Source: Streptomyces sp. CB01249
Lineage (GTDB): Bacteria; Actinomycetota; Actinomycetes; Streptomycetales; Streptomycetaceae
Direction of reading: 5' to 3'
NCBI RefSeq assembly: GCF_001905735.1
Contig: NZ_LISW01000005.1
Location: 275,969-339,968, forward strand
Length of the DNA stretch: 64,000 nt
Position 1 is the stretch's first letter; the number at the start of each line of letters is the position of its first letter. The position numbers and the translations under genes are program-made. The notes under the pieces were generated by a model. The model was given only the letters and a program-made list of their open reading frames with translations. It ran no database searches and had not been told where the DNA came from. Below, one piece after another: positions 15,810-24,673 of this stretch.

Positions 15810-17576
15810 CTACAGGTACTGACCGGTGTTGGCCACCGTGTCGATGGAGCGGCCGGTGTCCGCGCCCTGCTTTCCGGTGACGAGCGTGCGGATGAAGACG
15901 ATCCGCTCGCCCTTCTTGCCGGAGATACGGGCCCAGTCGTCCGGGTTGGTGGTGTTCGGCAGGTCCTCGTTCTCCTTGAACTCGTCCACGCAGGCCTGGA
16001 GGAGGTGGGAGACGCGAAGGCCCTTCTGGCCGTGGTCGAGGAAGGCCTTGATGGCCATCTTCTTGGCCCGGTCCACGATGTTCTGGATCATCGCGCCGGA
16101 GTTGAAGTCCTTGAAGTACAGGACTTCCTTGTCGCCGTTGGCGTACGTGACCTCGAGGAAGCGGTTCTCCTCGGACTCGGTGTACATCCGCTCGACGACC
16201 GACTGGATCATGGCGTGCGCGGCGGCTTCCTTCGAGCCGGTGTGCTCGGCCAGGTCGTCCGCGTGCAGCGGCAGCGAAGGCGTGAGGTACTTCGCGAAGA
16301 TGTCCTTCGCGGCCTCCGCGTCGGGGCGCTCGATCTTGATCTTGACGTCGAGCCGTCCCGGGCGCAGGATCGCCGGGTCGATCATGTCCTCGCGGTTGGA
16401 GGCGCCGATGACGATGACGTTCTCCAGGCCCTCCACGCCGTCGATCTCGGCGAGCAGCTGCGGGACGATGGTGTTCTCCACGTCCGAGCTGACGCCCGAT
16501 CCACGGGTGCGGAAGAGGGACTCCATCTCGTCGAAGAAGACGATGACGGGGGTGCCCTCGCTCGCCTTCTCGCGGGCACGCTGGAAGACCAGGCGGATGT
16601 GCCGCTCGGTCTCGCCGACGTACTTGTTGAGGAGCTCCGGGCCCTTGATGTTGAGGAAGTAGCTCTTGCCGGCGGGCTGTCCGGTGACTTCGGCGACCTT
16701 CTTCGCCAGGGAGTTGGCGACGGCCTTGGCGATGAGCGTCTTGCCGCAGCCGGGCGGACCGTAGAGCAGGATGCCCTTCGGCGGGCGGAGCTCGTGCTCC
16801 TTGAAGAGGTCGGGGTGGAGATAGGGAAGCTCGACCGCGTCGCGGATCAGCTCGATCTGGTCGCCCAGGCCGCCGATCTTGTCGTAGTCGATGTCGGGCA
16901 CTTCTTCGAGGACGAGTTCTTCGACCTCGCTCTTGGGCACGACTTCGTAGACGTAGCCGGAACGGGGTTCGAGCAGCAGGGCGTCGCCGGGGCGGATGGT
17001 GATGTCCAGCAGCGGCTCGGCGAGCCTCACCACCCTTTCCTCGTCGGTGTGCCCGATCACCAGGGCGCGTTCGCCGTCCTCAAGGATCTCCTTGAGGGTG
17101 ACGATGTCCCCGGCACGCTCGAATTCCATGGCGTCGACCACATTGAGCGCTTCGTTGAGCATGACCTCCTGGCCGCGCCTGAGGTCTTCGAGTTCGACGC
17201 TGGGGCTGACGTTCACCCGGAGCTTGCGGCCCCCGGTGAAGATGTCGCAGGTGCCGTCCTCGTTCGCCTGCAGGAACACCCCGAAGCCGGCCGGCGGCTG
17301 TGCGAGCCGGTCGACCTCCTCCTTGAGGGCCACGATCTGGTCGCGGGCCTCGCGGAGTGTGCCGGCGAGCCGCTCGTTCTGGGCGGACACGCCTGCGAGG
17401 TTGGTCTGCAGTTCGACGATCCGCTCTTCGAGAATCCTCGTATGACGCGGAGAGTCGGCGAGCTTACGTCGCAGGACGGCGATTTCCTGCTCGAGATAGG
17501 CGACCTGGCCGGCTGGGTCGTCGGACCCCCGCCCGGGCCGGATGCCGCGGTTGATGTCGTCGTCGTGGGCTGCCAC
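15810..17576 (-). CDS. arc: Proteasome-activating AAA ATPase ARC/Mpa
   Basis: A 588-residue ring ATPase that binds pupylated proteins, unfolds them and feeds them to the 20S core. An N-terminal coiled coil (about residues 25-92) is followed by two OB-fold segments (about 95-225) and an AAA domain with Walker A GPPGCGKT (273-280) and Walker B VFFDE (346-350), then the arginine fingers in ILRPGRLD. The protein ends in GQYL, the penultimate-tyrosine motif that docks in the alpha-ring pockets. The start is the GTG at 17576 with GGAGGAGGTGAGG directly upstream; a TTG six codons earlier lies inside that ribosome site and is less likely. It leads the arc-dop-pup-prcBA region. Confidence 0.96.
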   Translation of the reverse strand: MAAHDDDINRGIRPGRGSDDPAGQVAYLEQEIAVLRRKLADSPRHTRILEERIVELQTNLAGVSAQNERLAGTLREARDQIVALKEEVDRLAQPPAGFGVFLQANEDGTCDIFTGGRKLRVNVSPSVELEDLRRGQEVMLNEALNVVDAMEFERAGDIVTLKEILEDGERALVIGHTDEERVVRLAEPLLDITIRPGDALLLEPRSGYVYEVVPKSEVEELVLEEVPDIDYDKIGGLGDQIELIRDAVELPYLHPDLFKEHELRPPKGILLYGPPGCGKTLIAKAVANSLAKKVAEVTGQPAGKSYFLNIKGPELLNKYVGETERHIRLVFQRAREKASEGTPVIVFFDEMESLFRTRGSGVSSDVENTIVPQLLAEIDGVEGLENVIVIGASNREDMIDPAILRPGRLDVKIKIERPDAEAAKDIFAKYLTPSLPLHADDLAEHTGSKEAAAHAMIQSVVERMYTESEENRFLEVTYANGDKEVLYFKDFNSGAMIQNIVDRAKKMAIKAFLDHGQKGLRVSHLLQACVDEFKENEDLPNTTNPDDWARISGKKGERIVFIRTLVTGKQGADTGRSIDTVANTGQYL

Positions 17577-17818
17577 GGTCCTCACCTCCTCCAAGGGGAG
17601 CTGGACGCTTCCTGACCCTACCTGCGTGGGTGGTGATTGAAACCCCTAGATCACAAAGACTGTGAGGTGTGTCCGATCTTCACCCTTGCGCTCTCCCCCG
17701 TGCCAGGTGGATACCCACCGTTCAACATCGGAAAGCGGCCGGTTGTATCGTCAAAGCGTTCAACACCCGTCAGGGCTGGCTCTTTCCCGGTCCGGCTACG
17801 CAGGAAACGGCAGGCGAC

Positions 17819-18130
17819 ATGACCGTGCGGCAGGACTCTCCCACCGGTGGCGAGGCGCAGGACCTGGAGGTCTGGATCGACCAGGACCTGTGCACGGGGG
17901 ACGGCATCTGCGTGCAGTACGCGCCCGAGGTGTTCGAGCTGGACATCGACGGTCTGGCGTACGTGAAGAGCGACGACGACGAGCTGCTGCAGGACAAGGG
18001 CGCGACCACGCCGGTGCCGCTGCCGCTGCTCCAGGACGTCGTGGATTCGGCCAAGGAGTGCCCGGGCGACTGCATTCATGTGCGTCGCGTTTCGGACAGG
18101 GTCGAGGTCTACGGGCCCGAGGCGGCCTGA
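17819..18130 (+). CDS. Ferredoxin
   Basis: A 103-residue soluble electron carrier. Ligand positions are Cys25, Asp28, Cys31 (CTGDGIC) and Cys81 followed by Pro; Cys85 is an extra cysteine. Asp at the second position in place of Cys suggests a 3Fe-4S cluster, or a 4Fe-4S with an Asp ligand. A 25-residue insert lies between the two halves. The ATG at 17819 gives MTVRQDSPTGGE, which has the right domain start; longer frames upstream are not coding. It is divergent from arc, with about 240 bases of shared promoter region. Partner enzyme not evident nearby. Confidence 0.88.
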   Translation: MTVRQDSPTGGEAQDLEVWIDQDLCTGDGICVQYAPEVFELDIDGLAYVKSDDDELLQDKGATTPVPLPLLQDVVDSAKECPGDCIHVRRVSDRVEVYGPEAA

Positions 18131-18166
18131 CCTTCCGGGGTGCCGGGCGGCGGTGCCGGGCCGGGC

Positions 18167-18823
18167 TCAGACGCCGGCGCCGGTGCTCCCGGCCGTATCG
18201 CTGTTCCGCGTGAAGGCGCCGTTCTGCCACTTCCAGGTGACTTTCTCCTGCTGGTCGGGGCAGCACGAGGGCACCGACGAGGAGGAGTAGCCGAGGAGCG
18301 TGGCGGAGATGACGCCGTCGCGGACCGTGAAGTCGCCGATGGTCAGCTGCTGGGCGGGGTCCACCAGGGTCGCGACGATCCTGGGTGCGGCCCCGCTCGC
18401 CTGTGTGAGGACGTAGATGCCGCTGGGCGGGGTGCCCGATCCGGCCGCGCAGTGGACCACCGCGACGGTCTCGGGCCTGCCGTCGCCGTCGAGGTCGCCG
18501 GGGGCCTGCTTGGCGACGGTGTTGCCGACGTTGCCGCAGTCCAGGGGGAAGTCCGCCTTGGCCGGATCCGGTGCTACGGCCGCTTCCTCGTGCTGCTGCT
18601 GGGCCGTCGTGCGGTGCCGGGTGGAGGCCGAGGCGCTGCTGTGGGGCTGGAGCAGACCGGCTGCCGCGATGACTGCGGCCATGGCCGCCGCGGTGGCGAG
18701 CCAGTGCATGGGCCTGGTGTCGGTGTGCGCGAGGTCCGGGAGCGCGGAGGTCTGCACGCGGGCTGTCTCCTGTGGTTCCTGTGGTGCGGCCGTCGGCGTC
18801 GGCGGTACGGGGGTGGCCAGCAT
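18167..18823 (-). CDS. Hypothetical membrane-anchored protein
   Basis: A 218-residue protein, not recognised. It has a Pro/Thr-rich cytoplasmic start, one hydrophobic helix (WLATAAAMAAVIAAAGLL, about 40-58) and an outer domain. The outer part has DCGNVGNTV, DLDGDGRPETVAVVHC (an FG-GAP or calcium-loop-like pattern) and four cysteines, including VPSCCPDQQEKV, which may form disulfides. It resembles Streptomyces secreted proteins that report a value at the cell surface, but no function can be given. The ATG at 18823 has GAGGTG upstream and is preferred to the start five codons earlier. It converges with the ferredoxin gene. Confidence 0.65.
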   Translation of the reverse strand: MLATPVPPTPTAAPQEPQETARVQTSALPDLAHTDTRPMHWLATAAAMAAVIAAAGLLQPHSSASASTRHRTTAQQQHEEAAVAPDPAKADFPLDCGNVGNTVAKQAPGDLDGDGRPETVAVVHCAAGSGTPPSGIYVLTQASGAAPRIVATLVDPAQQLTIGDFTVRDGVISATLLGYSSSSVPSCCPDQQEKVTWKWQNGAFTRNSDTAGSTGAGV

Positions 18824-18956
18824 CGTGCCACACCTCACACGGCAGCGGAACGGTGGGGTGCGCCGGGATGACGCGCCGCATACGGAGAAGGCGCCGCCGC
18901 CGGGTCCCCGGGTCGGTCCGGGAACTCGGCGGCGGCGCCGGTGCGTTGCCGCGAGG

Positions 18957-19862
18957 TCAGTCGCGGGAGGGAGCGCTCCGGCCGCCCGGGCCGTCGTAGT
19001 CCTCGCCGTAGGCGCCCTTGGAGGGGCGGCGGCGACGGGCCGGGGCCTCGACGCCGTCGGCGAGCCGGCGGGCGGTGACGAGGAAGCCGGTGTGCCCGAT
19101 CATGCGGTGGTCCGGGCGCACGGCCAGGCCCTCCACGTGCCAGTTGCGGATCATCGACTCCCAGGGCTGCGGCTCGGCGAAGCAGCCGATCTCACGGATG
19201 GACTCGACCGTCCGGGAGAGCTGGGTGGTGGTGGCGACGTACGCGCAGAGGATGCCGCCGGGGACGAGCGCCTTGGAGACGACGTCCAGGCACTCCCAGG
19301 GGGCCAGCATGTCCAGCACGACGCGGTCCACGTCGGTGTCCGTGAGGTTGTCCTGGAGGTCGCCGACCGTGAGCTGCCAGGCGGGGTGCGGGCTGCCGAA
19401 GTAGCGCTCGACGTTCTGCTGGGCGATCTCGGCGAAGTCCTCGCGGCGCTCGTACGAGTGCAGCATGCCCTGTTCGCCGATGGCGCGGAGCAGGAAGGTG
19501 GAGAGCGCGCCCGAGCCGACGCCCGCTTCCACGACGCGTGCGCCGGGGAAGATGTCGCCGAAGGCGAGGATCTGGCCCGCGTCCTTCGGGTAGACCACGG
19601 CGGCGCCGCGGGGCATGGACAGGACGTAGTCGGGGAGCAGGGGGCGCAGCGCGAGGTAGGCGACGTTTCCCGTGGTACGGACCACACTGCCCTCGGGGGC
19701 ACCGATCAGCTCGTCGTGCGGGAAAGAACCCTTGTGGGTGTGGAAGTTCTTTCCGGCTTCGAGCGTGAAGGTGTGGTGGCGTCCCTTGGGATCGGTGAGC
19801 TGGACCTGGTCCCCGACCTTGAAGGGCCCGCGTCGGCGGGCGGCACCGGTCGGTTCAGACAT
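18957..19862 (-). CDS. trmI: tRNA (adenine-58-N1)-methyltransferase TrmI
   Basis: A 301-residue SAM-dependent enzyme that makes m1A58 in the T-loop of tRNA. The N-terminal beta domain includes FKVGDQVQLTDPKGRHHTF; the Rossmann domain has the SAM-binding VVEAGVGSGALSTFLLRAIG near residues 105-125, then SYERREDFAEIAQQNV and VVLDMLAPWECLD. The C-terminal 30 residues are basic and disordered. Start at the ATG at 19862 (MSEPTGAARRRG). An upstream start adds eight residues. A site-2 protease gene follows on the same strand but 52 bases upstream of this gene. Actinobacterial trmI is often near the Pup-proteasome locus, as here. Confidence 0.93.
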   Translation of the reverse strand: MSEPTGAARRRGPFKVGDQVQLTDPKGRHHTFTLEAGKNFHTHKGSFPHDELIGAPEGSVVRTTGNVAYLALRPLLPDYVLSMPRGAAVVYPKDAGQILAFGDIFPGARVVEAGVGSGALSTFLLRAIGEQGMLHSYERREDFAEIAQQNVERYFGSPHPAWQLTVGDLQDNLTDTDVDRVVLDMLAPWECLDVVSKALVPGGILCAYVATTTQLSRTVESIREIGCFAEPQPWESMIRNWHVEGLAVRPDHRMIGHTGFLVTARRLADGVEAPARRRRPSKGAYGEDYDGPGGRSAPSRD

Positions 19863-19934
19863 GTGACCAGCGTACCGGTGTTTCACGGGCCGCCGACCGC
19901 CGCCCGTACGGATGTACGGGGATGCGGGCGGGCG

Positions 19935-21209
19935 TCAGGCGGCGGGGCGGGCCATCGCGGCGACGAAGGCGCGCTCGACGTCGGCGGTGGAGAGGACGCC
20001 GTAGATCTCGCCGGTCTCCTCCACCACGAGGTACTCGGTGGCGGGGGTGGCCTTGAGGCGGTCCAGGAGGGCTTCGCCCGCGAGTTCGGCGGGGACCTTC
20101 ATGCCGTCGGTGAGGTCCTGGGCGAGGCCGCTGACGGCGACCCAGGGGCGGCGGTGCTCGGGGACGGCGACGATGGACGTCTCCCGGACGAGGGCCTTGG
20201 GCTCGCCGGTGCCGTCCACGACGACGAGGGCGCGGGCGCCGGCCTCGTTGGCCCGGCGCAGCGCCTCGGAGAGCGGGGTGGCGGCCTCGACGGGGACGGC
20301 GCGGCGGGTGAGGCTGCGGGCGCGCAGCCCGGGCAGGTGCTCGCGGAGCCGGGCCATGCGCAGGCTGTTGCCGGCGCCGGTCCAGATGATGGCGGCGAGG
20401 ATCGCGGCGAGCAGGGCGTCGGTGACGGTGTCCATGCCGCTGATCTCGCCGGCGTCGTTGCCGAGGGAGCCGCTGCGGGTGAGGAGCGGGAGGCCGACGA
20501 GGGTGCCGACGGCGAGCGCCCGGCCGACCCAGGCGGCGGCGACGGTGCCGCTCATCGGCTTGCCGGTGATCTTCCAGACGACGGCCCTGAGCATGCGGCC
20601 GCCGTCGAGCGGGAGGCCGGGCAGCAGGTTGAACGCGGCGACGATGAGGTTGGAGATCATCAGCCCGCCGAGCAGGACGGCCGGGACGGTGCCGCGTTCC
20701 ACGAAGCGCAGGGGCACGTAGAAGAGCCCGCCCAGGACGAGCGAGAGCAGCGGGCCGACGAAGGCGAGGACGAATTCGCGGCCGGGGGTCTCGGACTCCT
20801 TCTCGATCTCCGAGACGCCGCCGAAGAACTGGAGCTGGATACGCCGGACGGGGAGCTTGTAGCGCAGCGCTGCGACCGTGTGGGCGAGCTCGTGGACGAG
20901 GACGGAGGCGTAGAAGGCGATCGCGAAGAAGAGCGCGACGAGGTAGCGGGCGGCGCCGAGGTCGGGCAGCACCCGGTCGAGCTGGCCGCCGAAGACCCAG
21001 GTGATCAGGGCCGCCACCAGGAACCAGCTGGGGGCGACGTAGACGGGTACGCCGAAGGGGCGGCCCATGAGGATGCCGCCTCCGGGCTCGTCCCGGCGCG
21101 GGGGCGCGTCCTTGCCGGGGCCGTCTCCGGGGCCGGGGGCCGCCGGGCCGGGCTGCGGTCGCCGGCCGTCGCCGCTCTCGTCCACGAGGTCCCTTCGGTT
21201 CGGTGCCAT
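19935..21209 (-). CDS. Site-2 protease family protein with CBS domains
   Basis: A 424-residue intramembrane zinc metalloprotease (M50). A disordered N-terminal stretch leads to hydrophobic spans. The zinc motif HELAH is in VLVHELAHTVAALRYKLPV, and the second motif is NLLPGLPLDGGRML. Two CBS-like segments at the C-terminus (SLTRRAVPVEAATPLSEAL, and the final part ending GVLSTADVERAFVAAM) probably sense a nucleotide. This layout is that of the Rip3/SpoIVFB-type proteases. The start at ATG 21209 gives MAPNRRDLVDESG; a GTG at 21185 with AAGGG upstream is an alternative. It is divergent from the RecB-like gene. The substrate is unknown. Confidence 0.9.
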   Translation of the reverse strand: MAPNRRDLVDESGDGRRPQPGPAAPGPGDGPGKDAPPRRDEPGGGILMGRPFGVPVYVAPSWFLVAALITWVFGGQLDRVLPDLGAARYLVALFFAIAFYASVLVHELAHTVAALRYKLPVRRIQLQFFGGVSEIEKESETPGREFVLAFVGPLLSLVLGGLFYVPLRFVERGTVPAVLLGGLMISNLIVAAFNLLPGLPLDGGRMLRAVVWKITGKPMSGTVAAAWVGRALAVGTLVGLPLLTRSGSLGNDAGEISGMDTVTDALLAAILAAIIWTGAGNSLRMARLREHLPGLRARSLTRRAVPVEAATPLSEALRRANEAGARALVVVDGTGEPKALVRETSIVAVPEHRRPWVAVSGLAQDLTDGMKVPAELAGEALLDRLKATPATEYLVVEETGEIYGVLSTADVERAFVAAMARPAA

Positions 21210-21290
21210 TCGGCACGATGATGCAGTGTTCGAGGGTCTGTGGTCGATGGTATGCCGGTTGGTGTCGGTGGCGGGTCGTAGGGTCTTCGC

Positions 21291-22214
21291 ATGACCTCCG
21301 TTCCGCCGCCGTCCCAGCCGGTGCCGCAGCCGCCTTCCTCGCTCTCCCCTTCGCGGGCGAGCGATTTCATGCAGTGCCCCCTGCTGTACCGCTTCCGCGT
21401 CATCGACAAGCTGCCGCAGAAGCCCAGCGAAGCGGCTACCCGCGGCACGCTGGTCCATGCGGTGCTTGAGCGGCTGTTCGACAATCCGGCGGTGGAGCGC
21501 ACGCCCGGCCGGGCGACGGCTCTGATCCCGGGGCAGTGGGACCGGCTGCTGGAGTCGAAGCCGGAGCTGGGCGAGCTCTTCGCGGAGGATCCGGGGGGCG
21601 AGCGGCTGGCGGGGTGGCTGGCCCAGGCGGAGCGGCTGGTGGAGCGCTGGTTCTCGCTGGAGGACCCGACGCGTCTGGAGCCGGCGGAGCGCGAGCTGTT
21701 CGTGGAGACGGAGCTGGAGTCGGGGCTGCGGCTGCGCGGGGTGATCGACCGGATCGACGTGGCGCCGACGGGCGACGTCAGGATCGTGGACTACAAGACG
21801 GGGAAGGCGCCGCGTCCGGAGTACGCGGAGGGCGCGCTGTTCCAGATGAAGTTCTACGCCCTGGTGATCTGGCGGCTGAAGGGTGTAGTGCCGCGCCGGC
21901 TCCAGCTGGTCTATCTGGGCAGCGGTGACGTGCTGACGTACGACCCGGTGGTGGCGGACCTGGAGCGGGTGGAGCGCAAGCTGCTGGCGCTGTGGGAGGC
22001 GATCTCGCTGGCGACGCGGACGGGCGAGTGGCGGCCGCGTCCGACGAAGCTGTGCGGCTGGTGCGACCACCAGGCGCTCTGTCCGGAATTCGGCGGGACT
22101 CCCCCGGTCTATCCGCTGACGGTCCGCCCGGCCGGTCCGGCGGAGGATGACCAGGGCAGAATGGAGCCGGTCCGGGCCGAGGCCGGCCGGCCTGTGGCCC
22201 ACGACGGGCATTGA
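21291..22214 (+). CDS. RecB-family PD-(D/E)XK nuclease with iron-sulfur cysteines
   Basis: A 307-residue Cas4/AddB-like exonuclease. The nuclease core has His56 (TLVHAVLE), Asp153 in GVIDRID, and Asp167-x-Lys169 in VDYKTGK. Four cysteines, Cys29 (SDFMQCP) and Cys255, Cys258, Cys264 (CGWCDHQALC), are spaced as in 4Fe-4S nucleases such as AddB and Cas4. It probably processes DNA ends as a stand-alone protein. The ATG at 21291 follows a 81-base divergent gap from the protease gene. Its stop is 9 bases before a response regulator gene, so the two are probably cotranscribed. No CRISPR array or Cas gene is near, so a CRISPR role is unlikely. Confidence 0.9.
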   Translation: MTSVPPPSQPVPQPPSSLSPSRASDFMQCPLLYRFRVIDKLPQKPSEAATRGTLVHAVLERLFDNPAVERTPGRATALIPGQWDRLLESKPELGELFAEDPGGERLAGWLAQAERLVERWFSLEDPTRLEPAERELFVETELESGLRLRGVIDRIDVAPTGDVRIVDYKTGKAPRPEYAEGALFQMKFYALVIWRLKGVVPRRLQLVYLGSGDVLTYDPVVADLERVERKLLALWEAISLATRTGEWRPRPTKLCGWCDHQALCPEFGGTPPVYPLTVRPAGPAEDDQGRMEPVRAEAGRPVAHDGH

Positions 22215-22223
22215 GGAGATCTG

Positions 22224-22895
22224 GTGGCTATCCGCGTCCTTCTGGTCGATGACCAACCGCTGCTGCGCACGGGCTTCCGGATGATTCTGGAGGCCGAGGG
22301 CGATCTGGCGGTGGTGGGTGAGGCCGGTGACGGTCTCCAGGCTCTCGACCAGGTGCGCGCGCTCCAGCCCGATGTGGTGCTGATGGACATCCGGATGCCG
22401 CGGATGGACGGGGTCGAGGCGACCCGGCAGATCACCGGTCCGGGCCGGGACGGTCCGGCGAAGGTGCTGGTGCTGACCACGTTCGACCTGGACGAGTACG
22501 TGGTGGAGGCGCTGCGGGCCGGGGCGAGCGGCTTCCTGCTGAAGGACGCGCCGGCCGATGAGCTGGTGCAGGCGATCCGGGTGGTGGCGGGCGGCGAGGC
22601 GATGCTCGCCCCGAGCGTGACGCGCCGGCTGCTCGACAAGTACGCGGACCATCTGCCGTCGGGCGAGGAGCCCGTGCCGGACACGCTGCACACGCTGACG
22701 GACCGCGAGGTCGAGGTGCTGAAGCTGGTCGCGCGCGGCCTGTCGAACGCGGAGATCGCCGCCGACCTGTTCGTCAGCGAGACGACGGTGAAGACCCATG
22801 TGGGCCATGTGCTGACGAAGCTGGGGCTGCGCGACCGGGTGCAGGCCGCGGTGTACGCGTACGAGAGCGGCCTGGTGCGCCCCGGCGCGCAGTGA
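22224..22895 (+). CDS. NarL/LuxR-type response regulator, orphan
   Basis: A 223-residue regulator. The receiver domain (about 1-120) has the acidic pair Asp9-Asp10, phospho-acceptor Asp55 (VVLMDIRMPRMDG), the Thr of LTTF and the Lys of LLKDAP. The C-terminal LuxR helix-turn-helix is LTDREVEVLKLVARGLSNAEIA at about 155-178, followed by VSETTVKTHVGHVLTKLGLRDR. The start is a GTG with GAGGAGA a few bases upstream. There is no histidine kinase beside it in the window. It lies 9 bases after the RecB-like nuclease gene and converges with a binding-protein gene. Confidence 0.93.
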   Translation: MAIRVLLVDDQPLLRTGFRMILEAEGDLAVVGEAGDGLQALDQVRALQPDVVLMDIRMPRMDGVEATRQITGPGRDGPAKVLVLTTFDLDEYVVEALRAGASGFLLKDAPADELVQAIRVVAGGEAMLAPSVTRRLLDKYADHLPSGEEPVPDTLHTLTDREVEVLKLVARGLSNAEIAADLFVSETTVKTHVGHVLTKLGLRDRVQAAVYAYESGLVRPGAQ

Positions 22896-22917
22896 CACCG
22901 GGGCGCGGGGGCCGGTT

Positions 22918-24516
22918 CTAGTCCGTGCCCCGGCCCAGTTCCCAGAGGTGGAGGTCGGCGCCCGAGTCGACCGCCCATTCGACGCCGCTCAGGCCGTCGC
23001 GGGAGGCGACGTACTGCTTGCCCTGCCAGAGCGGGAGGACGGGCACGTCCCGGGCGACGATGTCCTGGAGCCGTTCGAAGGCGGGCGCGGCGGCGCCCCG
23101 GTCGGCCTGGCGGCGGGAGTGTGCGATGAGCTCGCGGGCCTCGGTGGAGGTGTAGGGCGAGCCGAGGAAGTTGTCCGGGCCGAGGAAGGGCGCCGTGTAG
23201 TTGTCGGGGTCCGGGAAGTCGGGGAACCAGCCCATGCCGTAGGCGGCGTAGTCGCCGCGGAGTTCGGCGGGGCGGTAGCGGCTCCACGGGGTGCCCTCGA
23301 CGGTGACGTCGAAGAGCCCGGTGTCGTTGAGCTGCTTCTTCAGCGCCCGGAACTCGGTGGCGGTGTCCCGGCCGTAGTGGTCGTCGGTGTAGTGCAGGGT
23401 GAAGCGCACCGGGGTGCGGATCTTCGCCTTCTTGAGGAGGCCGGCGGCCTTGGCGGCGCTGGGTTCGCCGTAGGTGCTGTAGAACGCGTTGTCGTGGGCG
23501 GTGATCCCGCTCGGGATGAGTGAGTACAGCGGTTCGACGGTGGTGCCGTAGACCTCGCTCGCGATCCTGCCCCGGTCGACCACCTGGGCGATGGCCTGGC
23601 GGACGGCCTTGTTCCGGAGGGCGGGTTCCTCGGTGTCGAAGCCGAGGTAGCTGATGGAGAGCCCGGGCATCTCGGTGAGCCGGACCCCGTCCTCGGGCTT
23701 GTCCAGCATGCGCTGGGCCTGCCCGGTGGAGAGGGTGCGGGCCATCATGTCGATCTTCTCGGCGTCGAACGCCTTGCCCATGGCGGTGGCGTCGGGAAAG
23801 AGGTCGAGTTCGACGGATCCGCTCCGCACCTCGTAACTCCCCCGGTAATGGGGATTCCTGGTGAAGGAGATTTTCACAACCCGCCCGGATTTCACTTCCG
23901 GTTTCATGGTGTACGGCCCCGAGCCGTCCACCTGGAATCCGCTGCGGGCGGAATTCGCGGGGTACTGGTCGCGCGGGACGATTCCGGCGGGCGGGGTGGC
24001 GAGCTTGTACGGGAAGGTGGCGTCGGGCGTCTTGAGGTGGAAGACGACCCCACGGGTGCCGGCGGTCTCGACGGTGTCGATGTTGTCGAGGAGCGCGGCG
24101 GGCCCGTTCGCGGAGTTGATGCGCCGCACCCGGTCGAGGGAGTACTTGACGTCGTCGGCGGTGACGGGGGTGCCGTCGGCGAAGGTGAGCCCGGCGCGCA
24201 GCCGGCAGCGGTAGCTCTCGCTCTCGCGGTCGGTGAAACCGCAGCTCTCGGCCGCTTCCGGGACCGGGAGGCCGCCGCCGCGCGGGGTGGCCATGAGGGT
24301 CTGCACGGTCTGCCGCAGGACGTTCCAGACGCCCGCCTCGTAGCCGACGGCCGGGTCGAGCGGGGCGGGCGCTTCGGTGGACGCGGCGATCCGGTCCGTG
24401 GTGCCGACGACGACGGCGCCGGTCCCGCTCCCGGTGCCGCCCGCCGTACCGCAGCCGGCGAGCACGGGCGCCAGGATGCCCGCGACAGCCGGCAGCACCA
24501 GGGTCTTGCGTTTCAT
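22918..24516 (-). CDS. ABC transporter substrate-binding lipoprotein (family 5, peptide type)
   Basis: A 532-residue extracellular binding protein. The signal peptide MKRKTLVLPAVAGILAPVLA ends before Cys22 in a LAGC lipobox. The mature protein has the family 5 pattern: LDPAVGYEAGVWNVLRQTVQTL, the FADGTPVTADDVKYSLDRV motif near residue 115, and GWFPDFPDPDNYTAPFL near the end. It probably binds oligopeptides or a similar large ligand. No permease or ATPase genes are nearby, so it is an orphan or works with a transporter encoded elsewhere. It converges with the response regulator gene with only 22 bases between the stops. Confidence 0.92.
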   Translation of the reverse strand: MKRKTLVLPAVAGILAPVLAGCGTAGGTGSGTGAVVVGTTDRIAASTEAPAPLDPAVGYEAGVWNVLRQTVQTLMATPRGGGLPVPEAAESCGFTDRESESYRCRLRAGLTFADGTPVTADDVKYSLDRVRRINSANGPAALLDNIDTVETAGTRGVVFHLKTPDATFPYKLATPPAGIVPRDQYPANSARSGFQVDGSGPYTMKPEVKSGRVVKISFTRNPHYRGSYEVRSGSVELDLFPDATAMGKAFDAEKIDMMARTLSTGQAQRMLDKPEDGVRLTEMPGLSISYLGFDTEEPALRNKAVRQAIAQVVDRGRIASEVYGTTVEPLYSLIPSGITAHDNAFYSTYGEPSAAKAAGLLKKAKIRTPVRFTLHYTDDHYGRDTATEFRALKKQLNDTGLFDVTVEGTPWSRYRPAELRGDYAAYGMGWFPDFPDPDNYTAPFLGPDNFLGSPYTSTEARELIAHSRRQADRGAAAPAFERLQDIVARDVPVLPLWQGKQYVASRDGLSGVEWAVDSGADLHLWELGRGTD

Positions 24517-24673
24517 GATTGGCCGTTCTCCCTCATCGGTTCAGGGAGAAATACATTAGCGGGCCCGTTCCGCAATATGGGACGGGGGTCGTGCGCGGAA
24601 TTCTTTCGCACGGCCGCCGCGAGAGCTTTTCCCTTCATTCACAGGAATACTCTCGGTGCCCGCACCGGCGCAT

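Noticed and set aside
13956..17615. A 1219-codon plus-strand open frame across dop and arc
   Set aside because: It is antisense to two well-supported genes, and such long antisense frames are normal in DNA with high GC at third positions.
21291..22214. Possible Cas4 gene of a CRISPR system
   Set aside because: The nuclease has Cas4-like cysteines, but no repeats or other cas genes are present, and stand-alone RecB-like nucleases of this type are usual in actinobacteria.
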